This document shows, one piece after another, positions 1 to 9,729 of a DNA stretch of 27,067 nt. The position numbers and the translations under genes are program-made. Below the pieces are notes generated by a model. It was not told the DNA's origin and searched no databases. It saw nothing but the letters and a program-made list of their open reading frames with translations. The first letter of the stretch is position 1. Each line of letters begins with the position of its first letter. Source of the stretch: Echinococcus granulosus. Lineage: Eukaryota > Platyhelminthes > Cestoda > Cyclophyllidea > Taeniidae. The stretch lies in the NCBI RefSeq assembly GCF_000524195.1, contig NW_020170381.1:2363805-2390871 (forward strand). The letters run 5' to 3'.

Positions 1-254
1 CCATTGTTACGCCTACTTTCTTCTTCGGGGAAGTCTCGGGGCACTATAGTCTTAATAGTAAAGAGGCAGTCACATTGAAGAGATTGTAGCAAACAAGCAA
101 TTTGCTCAACGAAGAGATGAATGGGAGTCCATATTTCAATCAGAAAATACAGTTTTTTGTAACGGAAGATTTATAAGCCTCTTAAATGACCCACATTCGC
201 GTCGCACGCCCATGCGAATTTGTGCAAAAGTACTGATGTCTAAAGCAAAACTAC

Positions 255-437
255 CTGTTGCACATTGAGGCCGTTTAAAAACAAATTCCGGGGCACGTTT
301 ATCCATAGAAGTATTTTGACAGATCTGTGTACCGTAACAACTCCGATTGCTGGCGGAATATTTAGCCGTATTTCAGACAGAGTTGTAGTTATTACGATCA
401 TAAAAATTACATTATAAAGAACTTTGGAAACTTCCAT
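255..437 (-). CDS. candidate first exon, signal-peptide-like N-terminus
   Basis: The frame opens with ATG at 437 and runs 61 codons to a strong splice donor (CAACAG|GTAGTT, junction 255/254), leaving phase 0. The start MEVSK is followed by a hydrophobic run at residues 6-20 (VLYNVIFMIVITTTL), which would fit a signal peptide or membrane anchor. The rest is mixed and includes NVPRNLFLNGLN just before the donor. If spliced, the next exon lies at lower coordinates or outside the window. No family is recognised. The start context is weak and no TATA box is obvious upstream, so a chance open frame is quite possible. Confidence 0.25.
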
Positions 438-809
438 GCATATAACAGTAAACAACCCCTGCTCATTTGTCCATCGTCACAATACACGAACTTGGACTTT
501 TGTTACGTCTCAGGATGCTCAGTAAAAAAAATAAATAAAACAAAGAGGTTTGTCTTCACACCATCACATGTAAATACTCTAAGTGAGTTTGGTCGAGCTA
601 TCTTTCACGTCAATCGCACAACTAATAGTTATCACTCTCTAGTTATCTTTACTGGTCTTTATGGCTAAGATATTTCATTCTAACGTCAAGTAGTTCACTT
701 CTCTAAAAACGTTCGTCTAAAGCTGCGTCTATTTCCCCCAGTCTGCCCCCCTTGTGTAGCTTTATTAGTAGGGGACACTTCCCCACTATATTTTTAATCC
801 CTTTCAATT

Positions 810-921
810 ATGTCCACTAGTGAAACACACGGCTCGGACTTTTCAAATGAAAGATCAAAGACGTATGTTTCAGACGATATTTATACGTGTCTTTGTCTGG
901 TCAAGATCGTGCTGTTGTATG
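810..921 (+). CDS. candidate exon ending at a consensus GTAAGT donor
   Basis: ATG at 810 opens a polar, acidic stretch (MSTSETHGSDFSNERSK) followed by a hydrophobic segment (LCLVKIVLLY). After 37 codons plus one base comes a consensus donor (TATG|GTAAGT, junction 921/922). The frame would close at 992 if unspliced. The tract before it (TTTTTAATCCCTTTCAATT) could instead feed an acceptor at CACTAG (to 825), making this an internal exon; a second frame is also open across the same interval. The large foldback at 937-986 starts 15 bases inside the putative intron. Function unknown. Confidence 0.3.
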
Positions 922-936
922 GTAAGTTGAAGCTCC

Positions 937-986
937 CTTTGTTTTGGCAATACGATAGCTTCCAAGCTATCGTACTGCCAACAAAG
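937..986. repeat. near-perfect foldback (inverted repeat), 2-nt loop
   Basis: The left arm 937-961 pairs with the right arm 964-986 around a CC loop. There are 22 base pairs, one A-C mismatch (950/975) and a two-T bulge (942-943). Outside the arms AAGTTGAA (923-930 area) and TTGAACTT (992-1000 area) give weaker further complementarity. The loop is too small for a normal microRNA precursor. A folded transposon end, a recent inverted duplication or an extruding cruciform are all possible. Direct reading supports the structure; its role is unknown. Confidence 0.85.
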
Positions 987-992
987 TTTTAG

Positions 993-2395
993 TTGAACTT
1001 TCATGTAAACGTTCACGGTGAATTTGCTATTAGCACCTACGCGTTTCCTGTCAATGTGCTACTTTGCCTGACCTCAGTGGAATGAGCCAGCCTGTGTATT
1101 TTCCAAAAAGCCATATAAATGTGAAGCTAGCCACTCTCATAAATTTTTATTCTTGTTAGGCACAACAGTTCAGCGCTCACCTGACTCAGGTCAGTAAATC
1201 GAACTTTAAGTACTGTTTTAATAATACTACTACTTACTGGTAAATAATCACGGTAGTTTGCGACTAAAGTACGAGATACTCCACTATCCAACCACTCTTA
1301 AAACTTTCTGGACTGTTAATATAAAGATCAGAACAACAGGGTCGTAATTGGAATTACTTGGAATTACTCACTCTACTCTGAAGCCCTTCAATAAGGTTTG
1401 TGCGTTCACGGAGAGGATGAATAAAACCGGTTTTGTGGTTAAGAATAACCCTTCTTTCACCCTTACTTTTTATTCCACCGCAGTAGCGTTTGGTAATTTC
1501 CTAGTCGCGGTGACTTCGGGATGTGTGCTGAGCGAAGAATGACCGTCCACTTCGTTTGTAAAATAAACCGTTATTATTGTCCCATGGCAAAAAATGGGAG
1601 CAACTGATGTAATTCACTCTCAGCAGCAATAGTTTTTGTACCCTATACGACTCACTTTTAACGAAATTGGTGCAGTATAGTTCCAATATTACTCCTTTTT
1701 ATCTACAGTAAATGGGCAACGCTAATTATCTACACTGTTATAAGTGGAAGGCAAAATCGGACGATTCGTCGGTGACAATTTCATCTCGGACAGTTTGCCT
1801 CATTTAAATCATTCTATTTTGCACTCTAGAAAGCAATGCTACTTGTGAAAACATCACTTCCTCTCCTGTTTCGCCTTTACTGTTTCTATATCTAGGCTGG
1901 AAATGAACCCAGAACAATAACATAGGCGGAAGTCCGGATACCATCGGGCTAACTTGTGACCTCTTAAGTCTGGGTTTCCCGAATGGCTGTTGTCAACTTT
2001 TAAAAACACTACACTCTGACAATATTTCTATTATTGGAAAATAGTTCAAGATAATTATTTGCAATAAACTCAGTGGATTTGAATAATAGCCAATTAAATT
2101 CATGTTCCCACCAAAGTGTATTTCTAATACTCTCATATATACTTCTCAGCAGCTTTATAGGCCATTAAGGTATAGAATAATAGATCTGTCTCATTCTTTA
2201 AAATCTCAAATAGCCTGTAGCTGGTCATTTGGCGCCTTGACTGAATCATCACAATCGGTATCAAGCGCTTTTACCTCATTTCCCGTGTTCATTACTTACC
2301 GGTTTCCTTGAAATGTTAAAGGATACAGTAGTGACTGGTGTCACTCGACTAAGATATCCCTTGCTGTTACAAAGGAAAACCAGTGTTTTGCTTAC
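993..2395. other. non-coding AT-rich stretch
   Basis: No exon here is convincing. The short frames at 1348-1542 (+), 1501-1686 (-) and 2102-2311 (+) lack good splice or codon support. A perfect tandem decamer TTGGAATTAC occurs at 1348-1357 and 1358-1367. If the minus exon ending at 2396 is real, at least the right-hand part of this stretch is its intron. Confidence 0.4.
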
Positions 2396-2684
2396 CGTCA
2401 AGTTCAAAAGGCGAGGAAGAGCGTAGGGATCGCCGTGTGTTAGTAGCCGTAGTGACCCGTCTCAGAGATGGATCAAAATCCAACTCGTCGGTGTCGAAGT
2501 CAGAGTAGTCTTCGTAAGCGAAAGGTTCCATTCTACTGTGCTGCTTCAGCCTCCGCCTCTGCTGCTGCAGCTGGTGCTGCTTCACTTGTGCCTTACGACC
2601 TCCAATCTGCCGTTTGGCTCTCCGTGCCAAGCAATCGATACCGCTGGCCAATAGCCTTCCGCCGTCCCGAACGGTTGCTTGCAT
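2396..2684 (-). CDS. candidate coding exon, basic/Gln-rich then acidic; unknown protein
   Basis: This is the best single-exon candidate in the left half. Read on the minus strand it starts at an ATG at 2684 (the frame is open back to 2738, so an upstream acceptor is possible) and ends at a good donor, GAACTTGACG|GTAAGC, junction 2396/2395, phase 1. The product has a basic segment (LARRAKRQIGGRK), a Gln/Arg-rich stretch (QLQQQRRRLKQH), then a strongly acidic, Tyr/Asp-rich patch (FAYEDYSDFDTDELDFD) and a Ser/Arg-rich tail. A second in-frame ATG just before EPFAYED sits in a strong Kozak-like context (AGAATGG). Codons over the acidic patch often end in C or G, and local GC is above the surroundings. 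The composition suggests a flexible cytoplasmic or nuclear region. No family is recognised. The complementary plus frame (2468-2722) is probably its shadow. Confidence 0.45.
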
Positions 2685-2738
2685 GTGTGTGGGTGTACGT
2701 TCGGGGCACGTCCATGAACTAGTGCGCACACGGCCACA

Positions 2739-4425
2739 TCACTATCGTTAGGTTGCCACAACTACAACGTCAAGGTAATCCATCCCATCTGCTCCCATGT
2801 TTTGCAAAATTTAATGGACATATTTCCATCCCGGCTACCTTATGCGACGGCTACCTGTTTTAATATTACGGGAAGCAGTTGATCCGGTGCAGGAAGAATC
2901 AGATTTAACAAAGATGGGAATCCTGAGGATAGGTTTTCCTTGTCTTGTTCACTTTTTTATGATTAGTCACCATGCAGCACGCTGGCCACCAACATTACTT
3001 TGTATAATTTGGCTTAAGGATGAGGAAATGACCTAATAAGGCCTTTTATTACGTTAAGGATATTTTTTATGGAGTCACACATAAAAATTTATTGCTTTGC
3101 ATGGGCAGGTTGTACATTGCACACTGAACTTCCAAAATATCAGTTAGTGAAGTGGTCTTAGTAAACCACAAAAATAGTGGTTCCCAAAAGGCTTTTATGT
3201 TTCGTATGGGTGATGAATATTTTAGTAGTATATTGTGCATAGACAGCGTCCCATCAATCCATTCAATGTGCTATCTTGAAGAAAATGGCCGTATGTAGAA
3301 ATCCAGCTCACTGACTGCAGGGTGGAGGCGAAGTCTTGAGGTGCGCTTTCTCCCAGCTTTTTTTGTTGTCGAATTCGAGTCATTACGGTTTCAAGCGTGA
3401 GTAGAAAAGTCGTTGAAGAAGCTTTTCTCGGATCCACATTGTTTGTTAAGTAGAATTGGGTTAATAACGAAAAATGTAGTGTGTGGACTTGCTTGTATCA
3501 TTTTAAATGAAAACATCTAGATTTAAGACACTTTATGGCAAAAGTGAGCAACAATCTCATTAAAAACCTCGAACTTTCTACAGACTTGCTAGCCAAGAAT
3601 CACAGTTTCAAGTGCGTCGACCTTTTATTCTGAGAGATCCTAATGCCTACGGAAAAATTGCGGGGATATTGGTGTTTTGGAGTCGGCACAAAATTAGCAT
3701 TTTATTCATTATTATGCTCTACTCACAAATGATTAGTAGCAAGCTTCCATCAAGGAAAGTGTCATTTTCACTATGGCTCAACTATTAACACTTTTGAGAT
3801 ATTTATTTCCCAAAGAATTGAAAATTCATCAATATCTACACCAGGTTACTCAGTTTTTTTTGATGGCAAAATCAATTGTTTGTTTGCAAATTTGCTGTGC
3901 GAATATTATAAACTCAACGGCGCCCTGTAAGACATCTGTGACACTTAGGAACTTCCCTAAGGACGAAAGATGACAACACTTAAAAAAAATACAAATATAT
4001 TCAGCACACAATAGGACTTAGAGCTACTGGCACGATTCGAAGGCCAGCCCATCCAGAGAAGGTACAATGGAGGAGCATCTAAGTAGCCTCCTCCAAAACC
4101 GGGAATTGATTAAACAGTCAACGTGTTGCGTCAGCACGTAAAGGTGATATTTTACTCATCAGCATACTCAATCGTCTCTTTGCCTTAATCAACTTGTATT
4201 CTATTCGAAGTCATAAGTATCAAATAAACTGGATCTGTTTAACATTTGGCTTCCGCATCTATTCTTTATGCATTAAAGAGGGGAATTGGTATATTCGCAT
4301 ATTTTACCTCACCAGTTGATCATTAAGAACAATCGCAAGATCTGTTTGCACTTGATTACTAATATGGCGTAACAGTTTCTTCATTACTGCAATTCCGCAA
4401 GATATATTTCCGCAATTAAAAGTGA
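2739..4425. other. mostly non-coding stretch
   Basis: The frame at 2842-3036 (+) begins MRRLPVLILREAVDPVQEE and is mildly coding-like, but has no supporting splice or promoter signal. Frames at 3222-3437 (-) and 3773-3973 (+) are unconvincing. The remainder is AT-rich with no recognisable repeat or RNA gene. Confidence 0.4.
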
Positions 4426-4495
4426 TGCAGTCTAGATAGCGGGCAGTGTGTTGCCATTTGTCAGGTACTATTGTTACGCATCTCTTCTACTTTAG

Positions 4496-4665
4496 TAATT
4501 AAGAAGAGTTGGGATTTTGATGCTTGTGAGGGTTCGTCACAAAAGTACGCACCAGGGGGCTTCATTTGTATCTGCACCACGATACTAATTCGACGTGCTA
4601 ATCGCGACTGCGCTCATAACGAAAGCGTGCGAATGCTTACCCTTCTAGCACATCAAATCGGCTGA
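4496..4665 (+). CDS. candidate exon with strong acceptor; frame continues past TGA
   Basis: A pyrimidine-rich acceptor (GCATCTCTTCTACTTTAG, ending 4495) is followed by a frame in which many codons begin with a purine, a coding-like pattern. The protein contains KKSWDFDACEGSSQKYAPGG and ends LLAHQIG before TGA at 4663-4665. The same frame is open upstream from 4426 and again from 4666 to 4884, so about 153 codons carry one stop. It may be a terminal exon, a broken exon or chance. I see no AATAAA soon after the TGA. No family recognised. Confidence 0.27.
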
Positions 4666-5003
4666 GACTTCCGAGTGAGCGCCCACTTTAAGTCAACACG
4701 AGATCAAGCCTTCACAATTGAAAATCTTTTGTACTCCTCACCGCATCATTCTACTTTGATATGTGATATGCTCCTGATATCCCATGTGCACCATTCATTT
4801 CTATGCTGTTGGATTTGTACCACGTTTATTATTTTTGCATCAAATACGGCACAAAACGTTTGGTTGTATTTATATGCCACTGTTTGACGTCTGACGACAT
4901 AACGCTGGACGTGTGACCTATGGCATAATTTCACAGGTTTGACCGTCACACGAGCAATCTAACGCCACAGATTATCTTTCCACGTTGATCCTCCCCCTCT
5001 CAC

Positions 5004-5256
5004 TTGTACATGTGCTAACGTTGTACTGAATAATCCACATTTTTGTCTCTACGCTTCTTCTGTAGAATTTTTTCCATGACTGTTCTATCGGACGCTCTCT
5101 TCTTCTCAGAAGGGCGGCGAAGTCTGCGCACGTATCTGTGACCCAAGTGGGTCGTTTGCGGTGGACATCAGCTGAGTCTGACATTTGAGCAAGCTCCAAC
5201 TTGTTCGGCCCATCATCGTCTTTGAAATTCAAATAATGCTCTCTCTTAATCAGTAT
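5004..5256 (-). CDS. candidate internal exon, basic, unknown protein
   Basis: The minus-strand frame is open for 110 codons (4972-5304). A possible acceptor (GATTCTGATGCAG, exon from 5256) and a good donor (ATGTACAA|GTGAGAG, exon end 5004) bound 84 codons plus one base. The product is charged, with YLNFKDDDGPNKLELAQMSD early and LLRRRERPIEQSWKKFYRRS later. The acceptor has a weak pyrimidine tract; another AG lies slightly upstream (exon from 5275). The plus frame at 5185-5439 overlaps and is the weaker alternative. It lies upstream of the 2396-2684 exon on the same strand, but the splice phases I tried do not join the two directly. Confidence 0.3.
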
Positions 5257-5466
5257 CTGCATCAGAATCATGCATCTGTTCATGGAATACAAGCTGAAAG
5301 CCACTGTTTTAACACTTTCACTTGGAGTAAGCCAAAGCTAGTTCCAGCTTCGTTTAAATGTAATCCAATGTGCGTTGAGGTACTTCAGCGTATCACCTTC
5401 ACTGTTAGGATCAAAAATGACTTGGTGGGTCAAAAGTGAGGAAATAACCGTTGGTACAGAATTCAT

Positions 5467-5497
5467 CTACATGGTGGGAATTCTTCCCATAATGTAG
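5467..5497. repeat. 31-bp imperfect palindrome
   Basis: CTACAT-gg-TGGGAA, loop TTC, TTCCCA-ta-ATGTAG. Twelve of fourteen arm positions pair. It may be a hairpin or a dimeric protein site; no function is assigned. Confidence 0.7.
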
Positions 5498-5499
5498 CT

Positions 5500-6395
5500 T
5501 AGGGGATTCTTGCGTGAGAGAGATGCACAAGGATGTGTGTTCTTCTTCGTATTCTCACCTATTGGTGTTGAGTCAGTCTTTCGTTTCGTCCCAAACAAGT
5601 CCTATCTGTGAACCGCGGCCGGTATCAGCAGCATGGAGGCAAAGCCTGTATGCTAGCCGTGCGCCATACTCTCCTCCAAGGGCGTGCAAGTGGGCCTAAT
5701 TAGTCACCTAAGCGACGCGTCTTTTAGGTGGTTCAAACATTTGAAATCATAATCCCGTGAATAAATGAATGGACTCCTTGAGTCGGCAAGATGTAGTTAT
5801 TTAGTATGCACATCTGGTCATATAACTACAATTCATAAAGTCCTCTTAATATGCGCGTCTTTGAATTATTAAATGAGGAAATGAAATATAATCGATGATA
5901 TGGAACACAAGTCCAGCAGTTTGGGTTTACAATTCCACCCTTAAAAGAGTAACCGCTTCGGTTTTCTATGTGTATATCTGACTTAAACGGCCCAAAATAT
6001 GTAGAGGTCTCTGAATGGTATTTAAAACATAGATTGGTGTCACATTGGAAAATTCATTGGTGGTTCGTATGCACTGCGACTCCTGATTCCACACACTATG
6101 TGCTTATTCAAATCTCTTAGTAGCCACTACAAACCCACAAAGTCAATCCGCACACACTAAATTAAAAAATACGAGCCCTGTGCACAGTGAGGTTAGGTTG
6201 AGTATCACGACTTGTTAAACCTCAACAACACACGCTGACGAAGCACTTTCTGTCTATCGTCAGGCGCTGATTAATTTAGCTGACTTAAAATGTATTCCAC
6301 CGGGACCGGGAAAATGCGCTCCAAATGTGGGTGTCAAGTACGTTGGATCGTCATTTGTAAACGTGGCTAGCTTTCACGCGTCGCCGCCCTCATAG
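5500..6395. other. intergenic or intronic, with a GC-richer patch at 5570-5700
   Basis: The patch 5570-5700 is open on both strands. Plus frame 5514-5699 ends PYSPPRACKWA. A minus frame starting right after a TAG at 5699 reads AHLHALGGEYGARLAYRLC and closes at a TGA, just before a strong minus donor (CCAATAG|GTGAGA, junction 5559/5558). Because the open minus frame stops before that donor, I do not call an exon. The rest is AT-rich and featureless. Confidence 0.3.
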
Positions 6396-6399
6396 GCTA

Positions 6400-6770
6400 C
6401 TCCAAATTGGCGACGATCGATAATGGAGTGCGTGCTGCAGAAAGCGCACAGGTACGCCAACACGCAAGCCAGCACGCATACACACACTCACCGCATCAAA
6501 CTGTCATCCTGGTGCACAATGTTGTTTCTCACACGTGGGTGTTGCACTTACTGCCGCCTACGTGCCAGCTCTCTCGCTCCCTCTCTATCAGAGTAGCCGT
6601 TTGTCACCCACCCCACCTCACCAGTTGTGCTTCAAAGGGACGCGCACGTGCACCCACATGCACACGCACAGGCCTACGCATGCAAGCCACCTGTGTGCTT
6701 GAGCGCGGACGCACGCACGCATTTATGACGTCACCGCATACCTTTGCGCTCTAACTTGCACCGCGTGGCA
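6400..6770. promoter_or_regulatory. CpG/CA-rich island with E-boxes and a full CRE
   Basis: CG-containing CA tracts (such as CACGCATACACACACTC) stand out from the AT-rich flanks. CACGTG E-boxes occur at 6532-6537 and 6645-6650, the palindromic CRE TGACGTCA at 6726-6733, and a CT-rich run (CTCTCTCGCTCCCTCTC) at about 6572. The open frame 6407-6754 (+) is made largely of His/Thr/Arg from the CA tracts and is probably not coding. No clear TATA box. Promoter or enhancer is an inference from motif density. Confidence 0.35.
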
Positions 6771-6904
6771 CCAGGACCAACAGGCACCAGTCGACTTAAA
6801 CGCACTTAGCCGCCTTAACAATCCTGCTTACATACTTTCCTCCAAATAGTTTTCCTCCTCCCCCTCCCTCCAATTTATGAGCAATGGCCTCTTAGTGTGT
6901 ATCT

Positions 6905-6910
6905 TTTATT
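6905..6910 (-). terminator. AATAAA poly(A) signal overlapping a stop codon
   Basis: Minus-strand CCCAATAAAAG: the AATAAA overlaps the TAA of the candidate terminal exon ending at 6906. It would imply a very short 3' untranslated region if used. Confidence 0.3.
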
Positions 6911-6954
6911 GGGTAGGAATGAAGTAAGCATCATCGTAGCATCCATTGTCGGGT
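6906..6954 (-). CDS. candidate tiny terminal exon
   Basis: An excellent acceptor lies just upstream on the minus strand: a long T/C-rich run ending ATCATGGTTTTTCACAG at 6955. The following 49 bases encode PDNGCYDDAYFIPTQ and a TAA that overlaps AATAAA. The intron would be phase 2. The same frame is open without splicing back to 7331, a length close to the longest expected by chance here. Upstream exons are not identified. The evidence is the coincidence of acceptor, stop and poly(A) signal. Confidence 0.25.
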
Positions 6955-7129
6955 CTGTGAAAAACCATGATAAAAGCAAGCGAAAGCTCAAATTTTAAAT
7001 TTTCTTTGTATGATAATCGATCCTGAGAGGAAATGCGCCAGAACGACAGGGCCAGAGCATGACCGCACTTGCAGTGACTCCTTCGATAGTGAATCCGCGT
7101 TCCGCCTAATAGCAAATTCCAGTTCCAAT

Positions 7130-7420
7130 CTCTCTCGCTCGATTTAGCTCTCTGAGTTTTTGTATATGTGCAGTATAAAGTGCAAATGAGCGCGCGCAGT
7201 TGGCTGCAACAATGCGAAGGGCTTGTGCGCGGAGCGTGTGTATCGATGGGCGTCGCGTTGTGGTCGCGCGCAGCACTGAGTATCGATTTTTCATTATCAG
7301 TAGGCCACGTGGCTAGCGTAGAGTGCACCAACCGGCAGTACTTGCTCTTCTACTTCTCCCGTCCCCAACCCCCCAGGCTTTGCGGTTGCTGCATCGATAC
7401 GACCAACCGCTTAAGTTAAG
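7130..7420. promoter_or_regulatory. CpG-rich promoter-like island with three ATCGAT sites
   Basis: ATCGAT at 7242-7247, 7282-7287 and 7393-7398 resembles DREF-type sites. A palindromic E-box GCCACGTGGC lies at 7304-7313, and plus-strand TATAAAG at 7174-7180. A GA/CT-rich run (TCTCTCTCGCTCGATTTAG) precedes the TATA. CG dinucleotides are frequent. A minus frame (7106-7294) reading LRAQALRIVAANCARSF is coding-like but has no supporting donor, so it is not called. The plus frame 7168-7419 overlaps the same island. Confidence 0.35.
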
Positions 7421-8438
7421 CATTGCTTTTTCACTGACTTCTTGAACTTGAAATTTGCAATCGCCTACAAATTTTGTTTAGAGCTTTTCATTAAAGCTAG
7501 TTTACTACTCATAGCTTTAAGCATTTTATACAAAGTGAGATAAAATAACGAATAGCATAGGTCTAATGGTATAGCTCACTGCTTTTTTCAGCTCCGTAAA
7601 TAATCCTTTAACGTCTGAGAATTGATTAATCACAGAAACTTCCTTTTCATTGCACTCCTGGCGGTCAGAAGCACGATTCTTTTCACCTTATTCACATGTA
7701 TCAACTTTAGTGGATGCAGAACCTTTAAAACGCTCCATCTGTCCTTCAAAATGATGGTACCTACACCCTCATCAGAGCCAAAGCTGATCGGTTAATTTTA
7801 GTCTTTTGCAGTTAGCTAGGCAATGTCATAGTATGCGACGGCCAACAAATAAGGTCACCAAACCGGTGAAATAGACACCTATAAATTACACTAATTTAAC
7901 TGATCTGCATCTTCGGGGCCATTGTCTTAAAACGCTGATATTAAAACTACCTTAGAAATGCTACTAGCTACTTTAACTTGCAACCCACACGAAGAAGTGA
8001 AAAGGCAATAATCCACTCAATCTAACGAAATTTCTTCCCTTATAGGTGGCTTTTACAAGAGTTAGGAAGATTTGGAGATTCAATTTCCTCTATTTTTGCA
8101 TTTATAAGAAAGTTTTTTTGGAAGGTGTAATTGCAGGTGGTACAGTTTCTTAAATGCTCTTCAAGATAGTGTAAGACTGCGGTCCTAATTTTGGGTTCAA
8201 GATTATGTAGCCATTGAAAGTACTACCGGCAAGATCATCGATGGGAACTGTAAAGTAGAGGCTCTAATGAGGTTTTAGTGCTTTAACAGTAAGGGAGTCG
8301 AGTTTCTAGCCGAGTTCGCCAGGGCAAATTTACGCAGGACTTTTGTGCTTCAACCTACTAGTTAGTCCTGAAACCAACGCCGACTGCGCATGACAGTGGA
8401 CTGAAATTAGGCAGGGCCACTGCCTAAATAGGCCAACT
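7421..8438. other. non-coding AT-rich stretch
   Basis: No supported exon. A small inverted repeat TTAAAGCTA (7491-7499) / TAGCTTTAA (7512-7520) is within chance expectation. Confidence 0.5.
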
Positions 8439-8804
8439 TCAACCATTTGTCTCAAAAGTGGGCTCAATTCTGTGTGGGTAGTGTATGTACAAGTGCTTGC
8501 CTGCGCAGCAATTGTGATTGTTCTGTGACCGTCTGAGGCCATTGAACAGTAGCCTTGACCTGAATTCTACTTTACCAATGCCCTCACTGTCTGATACAAC
8601 CAACTGGCACCAATGGGATGCTTGCAACATGAAATCTACCTTATCTAGGTGCAATATCTCCGTATTGGCCAAGTATCCCCACACGTTATCACATGCTTTG
8701 CTTTGATGAAATATATTTCTTCCTTTCTTTGCAAAACTCAGCTGTAACCTCCTAAGGTTGAATATATTGAATGATAAGGAGAGTAGCATGCTTTTCAGGT
8801 CCAC
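8439..8804 (-). CDS. weak candidate coding frame
   Basis: A 121-codon minus frame containing ACDNVWGYLANTEILHLDKV and QLVVSDSEGIGKVEFRSR. An internal donor-like CTAGATAAG|GTAGAT and another at GGCATTG|GTAAAG could end an exon earlier. A frame of this length is expected about once by chance in a window this size and composition. No family recognised. The plus frame 8518-8706 is its complement. Confidence 0.18.
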   Translation of the reverse strand: MDLKSMLLSLSFNIFNLRRLQLSFAKKGRNIFHQSKACDNVWGYLANTEILHLDKVDFMLQASHWCQLVVSDSEGIGKVEFRSRLLFNGLRRSQNNHNCCAGKHLYIHYPHRIEPTFETNG

Positions 8805-9725
8805 ACATCTCCTTTAATCAAAATCCAAACCATTTATCTTAGGTTATCCTACAGAAACAGTGAACCGGTGTGCAGCTTGTAATCGTTATCATAAATTACG
8901 TACTTATGACGATTTTTATTTCTCCATAAGCATAAATTCATGCAAGTATCGTCTTCCTCACCAAGAATGCGAAGTGAAGGCAAAGTGAGCTAAACAATGG
9001 TTTCTGGCGGCTCGTATGAAAGTATACCGCGTTAGAGCGAAAAGTGCTCAGATGCACGCGGTAAAACCCTGATTTAAAGCAAAGGACGTTCTCACCTCCC
9101 GGTATGTCACCTCGTCACTCATCCCCTATTATAAATGAAGCAGCGCCCAATGAAAGTAACAGTTAATCTTTTGCATCAGAACAGCCTTTTTCTTCCTTGA
9201 CTAGGGGAACCGCAGGGGAGATGCTATGCAGTTCGGTAGCACCTTTACAAATGTTGAGGAATAGGACACGAGTATTTCGCTGGGCCCACATAAACCAAAG
9301 AAATCACTTGGCCAAATAAAACAACGTGAAACATTCGAGGTACTTACCCACTTTCTGATAATGCTATAGACTACCCTTCTACTGGAAAACAGTAGAAATT
9401 ACTGCTACTATCAGCCTCATTACCTAGAGAAACAACTCAATAATCCTAACAATGATAAGAAAGCTTGATGCAATGCACGTGGAGCACATTACGATTCCAA
9501 CTAAGATTGGTGACAAAATTGAGTAGATCTTGAATGCATTTGATACTGAAAGCTCACAGAAAGGTGAACATACACAACTGTGTTAAGGCAATGCCTCAGC
9601 CATCAATACAAACAAAATTACTAGATGATTTTCGTTCGTCGTTAAAAAAGTACACGATGTTATCAGAAACCATTTCAATTAGTCTTCACCATGAGGAAAC
9701 CAAATTAAGTGCTCTGTTGCGAATG
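8805..9725. other. non-coding stretch
   Basis: No exon with splice support. Frame 9534-9758 (+) is weak. A short perfect hairpin lies at 9377-9397 (TTCTACTG, loop GAAAA, CAGTAGAA), and an isolated E-box CACGTG at 9476-9481. Confidence 0.45.
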
Positions 9726-9729
9726 TTGG

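Noticed and set aside
937..986. microRNA precursor reading of the foldback
   Set aside because: A 2-nt loop is too small for a usual precursor hairpin.
5185..5439. 84-codon plus frame
   Set aside because: Overlaps the better-supported minus candidate 5004-5256 and lacks clear splice sites.
6407..6754. 115-codon plus frame
   Set aside because: Its His/Thr/Arg-rich product follows from CA/CG-rich tracts, and it has no splice support; treated as part of the island.
8186..8202. GGGTTCAAGATT resembling a tRNA B-box
   Set aside because: No cloverleaf partner stems nearby.
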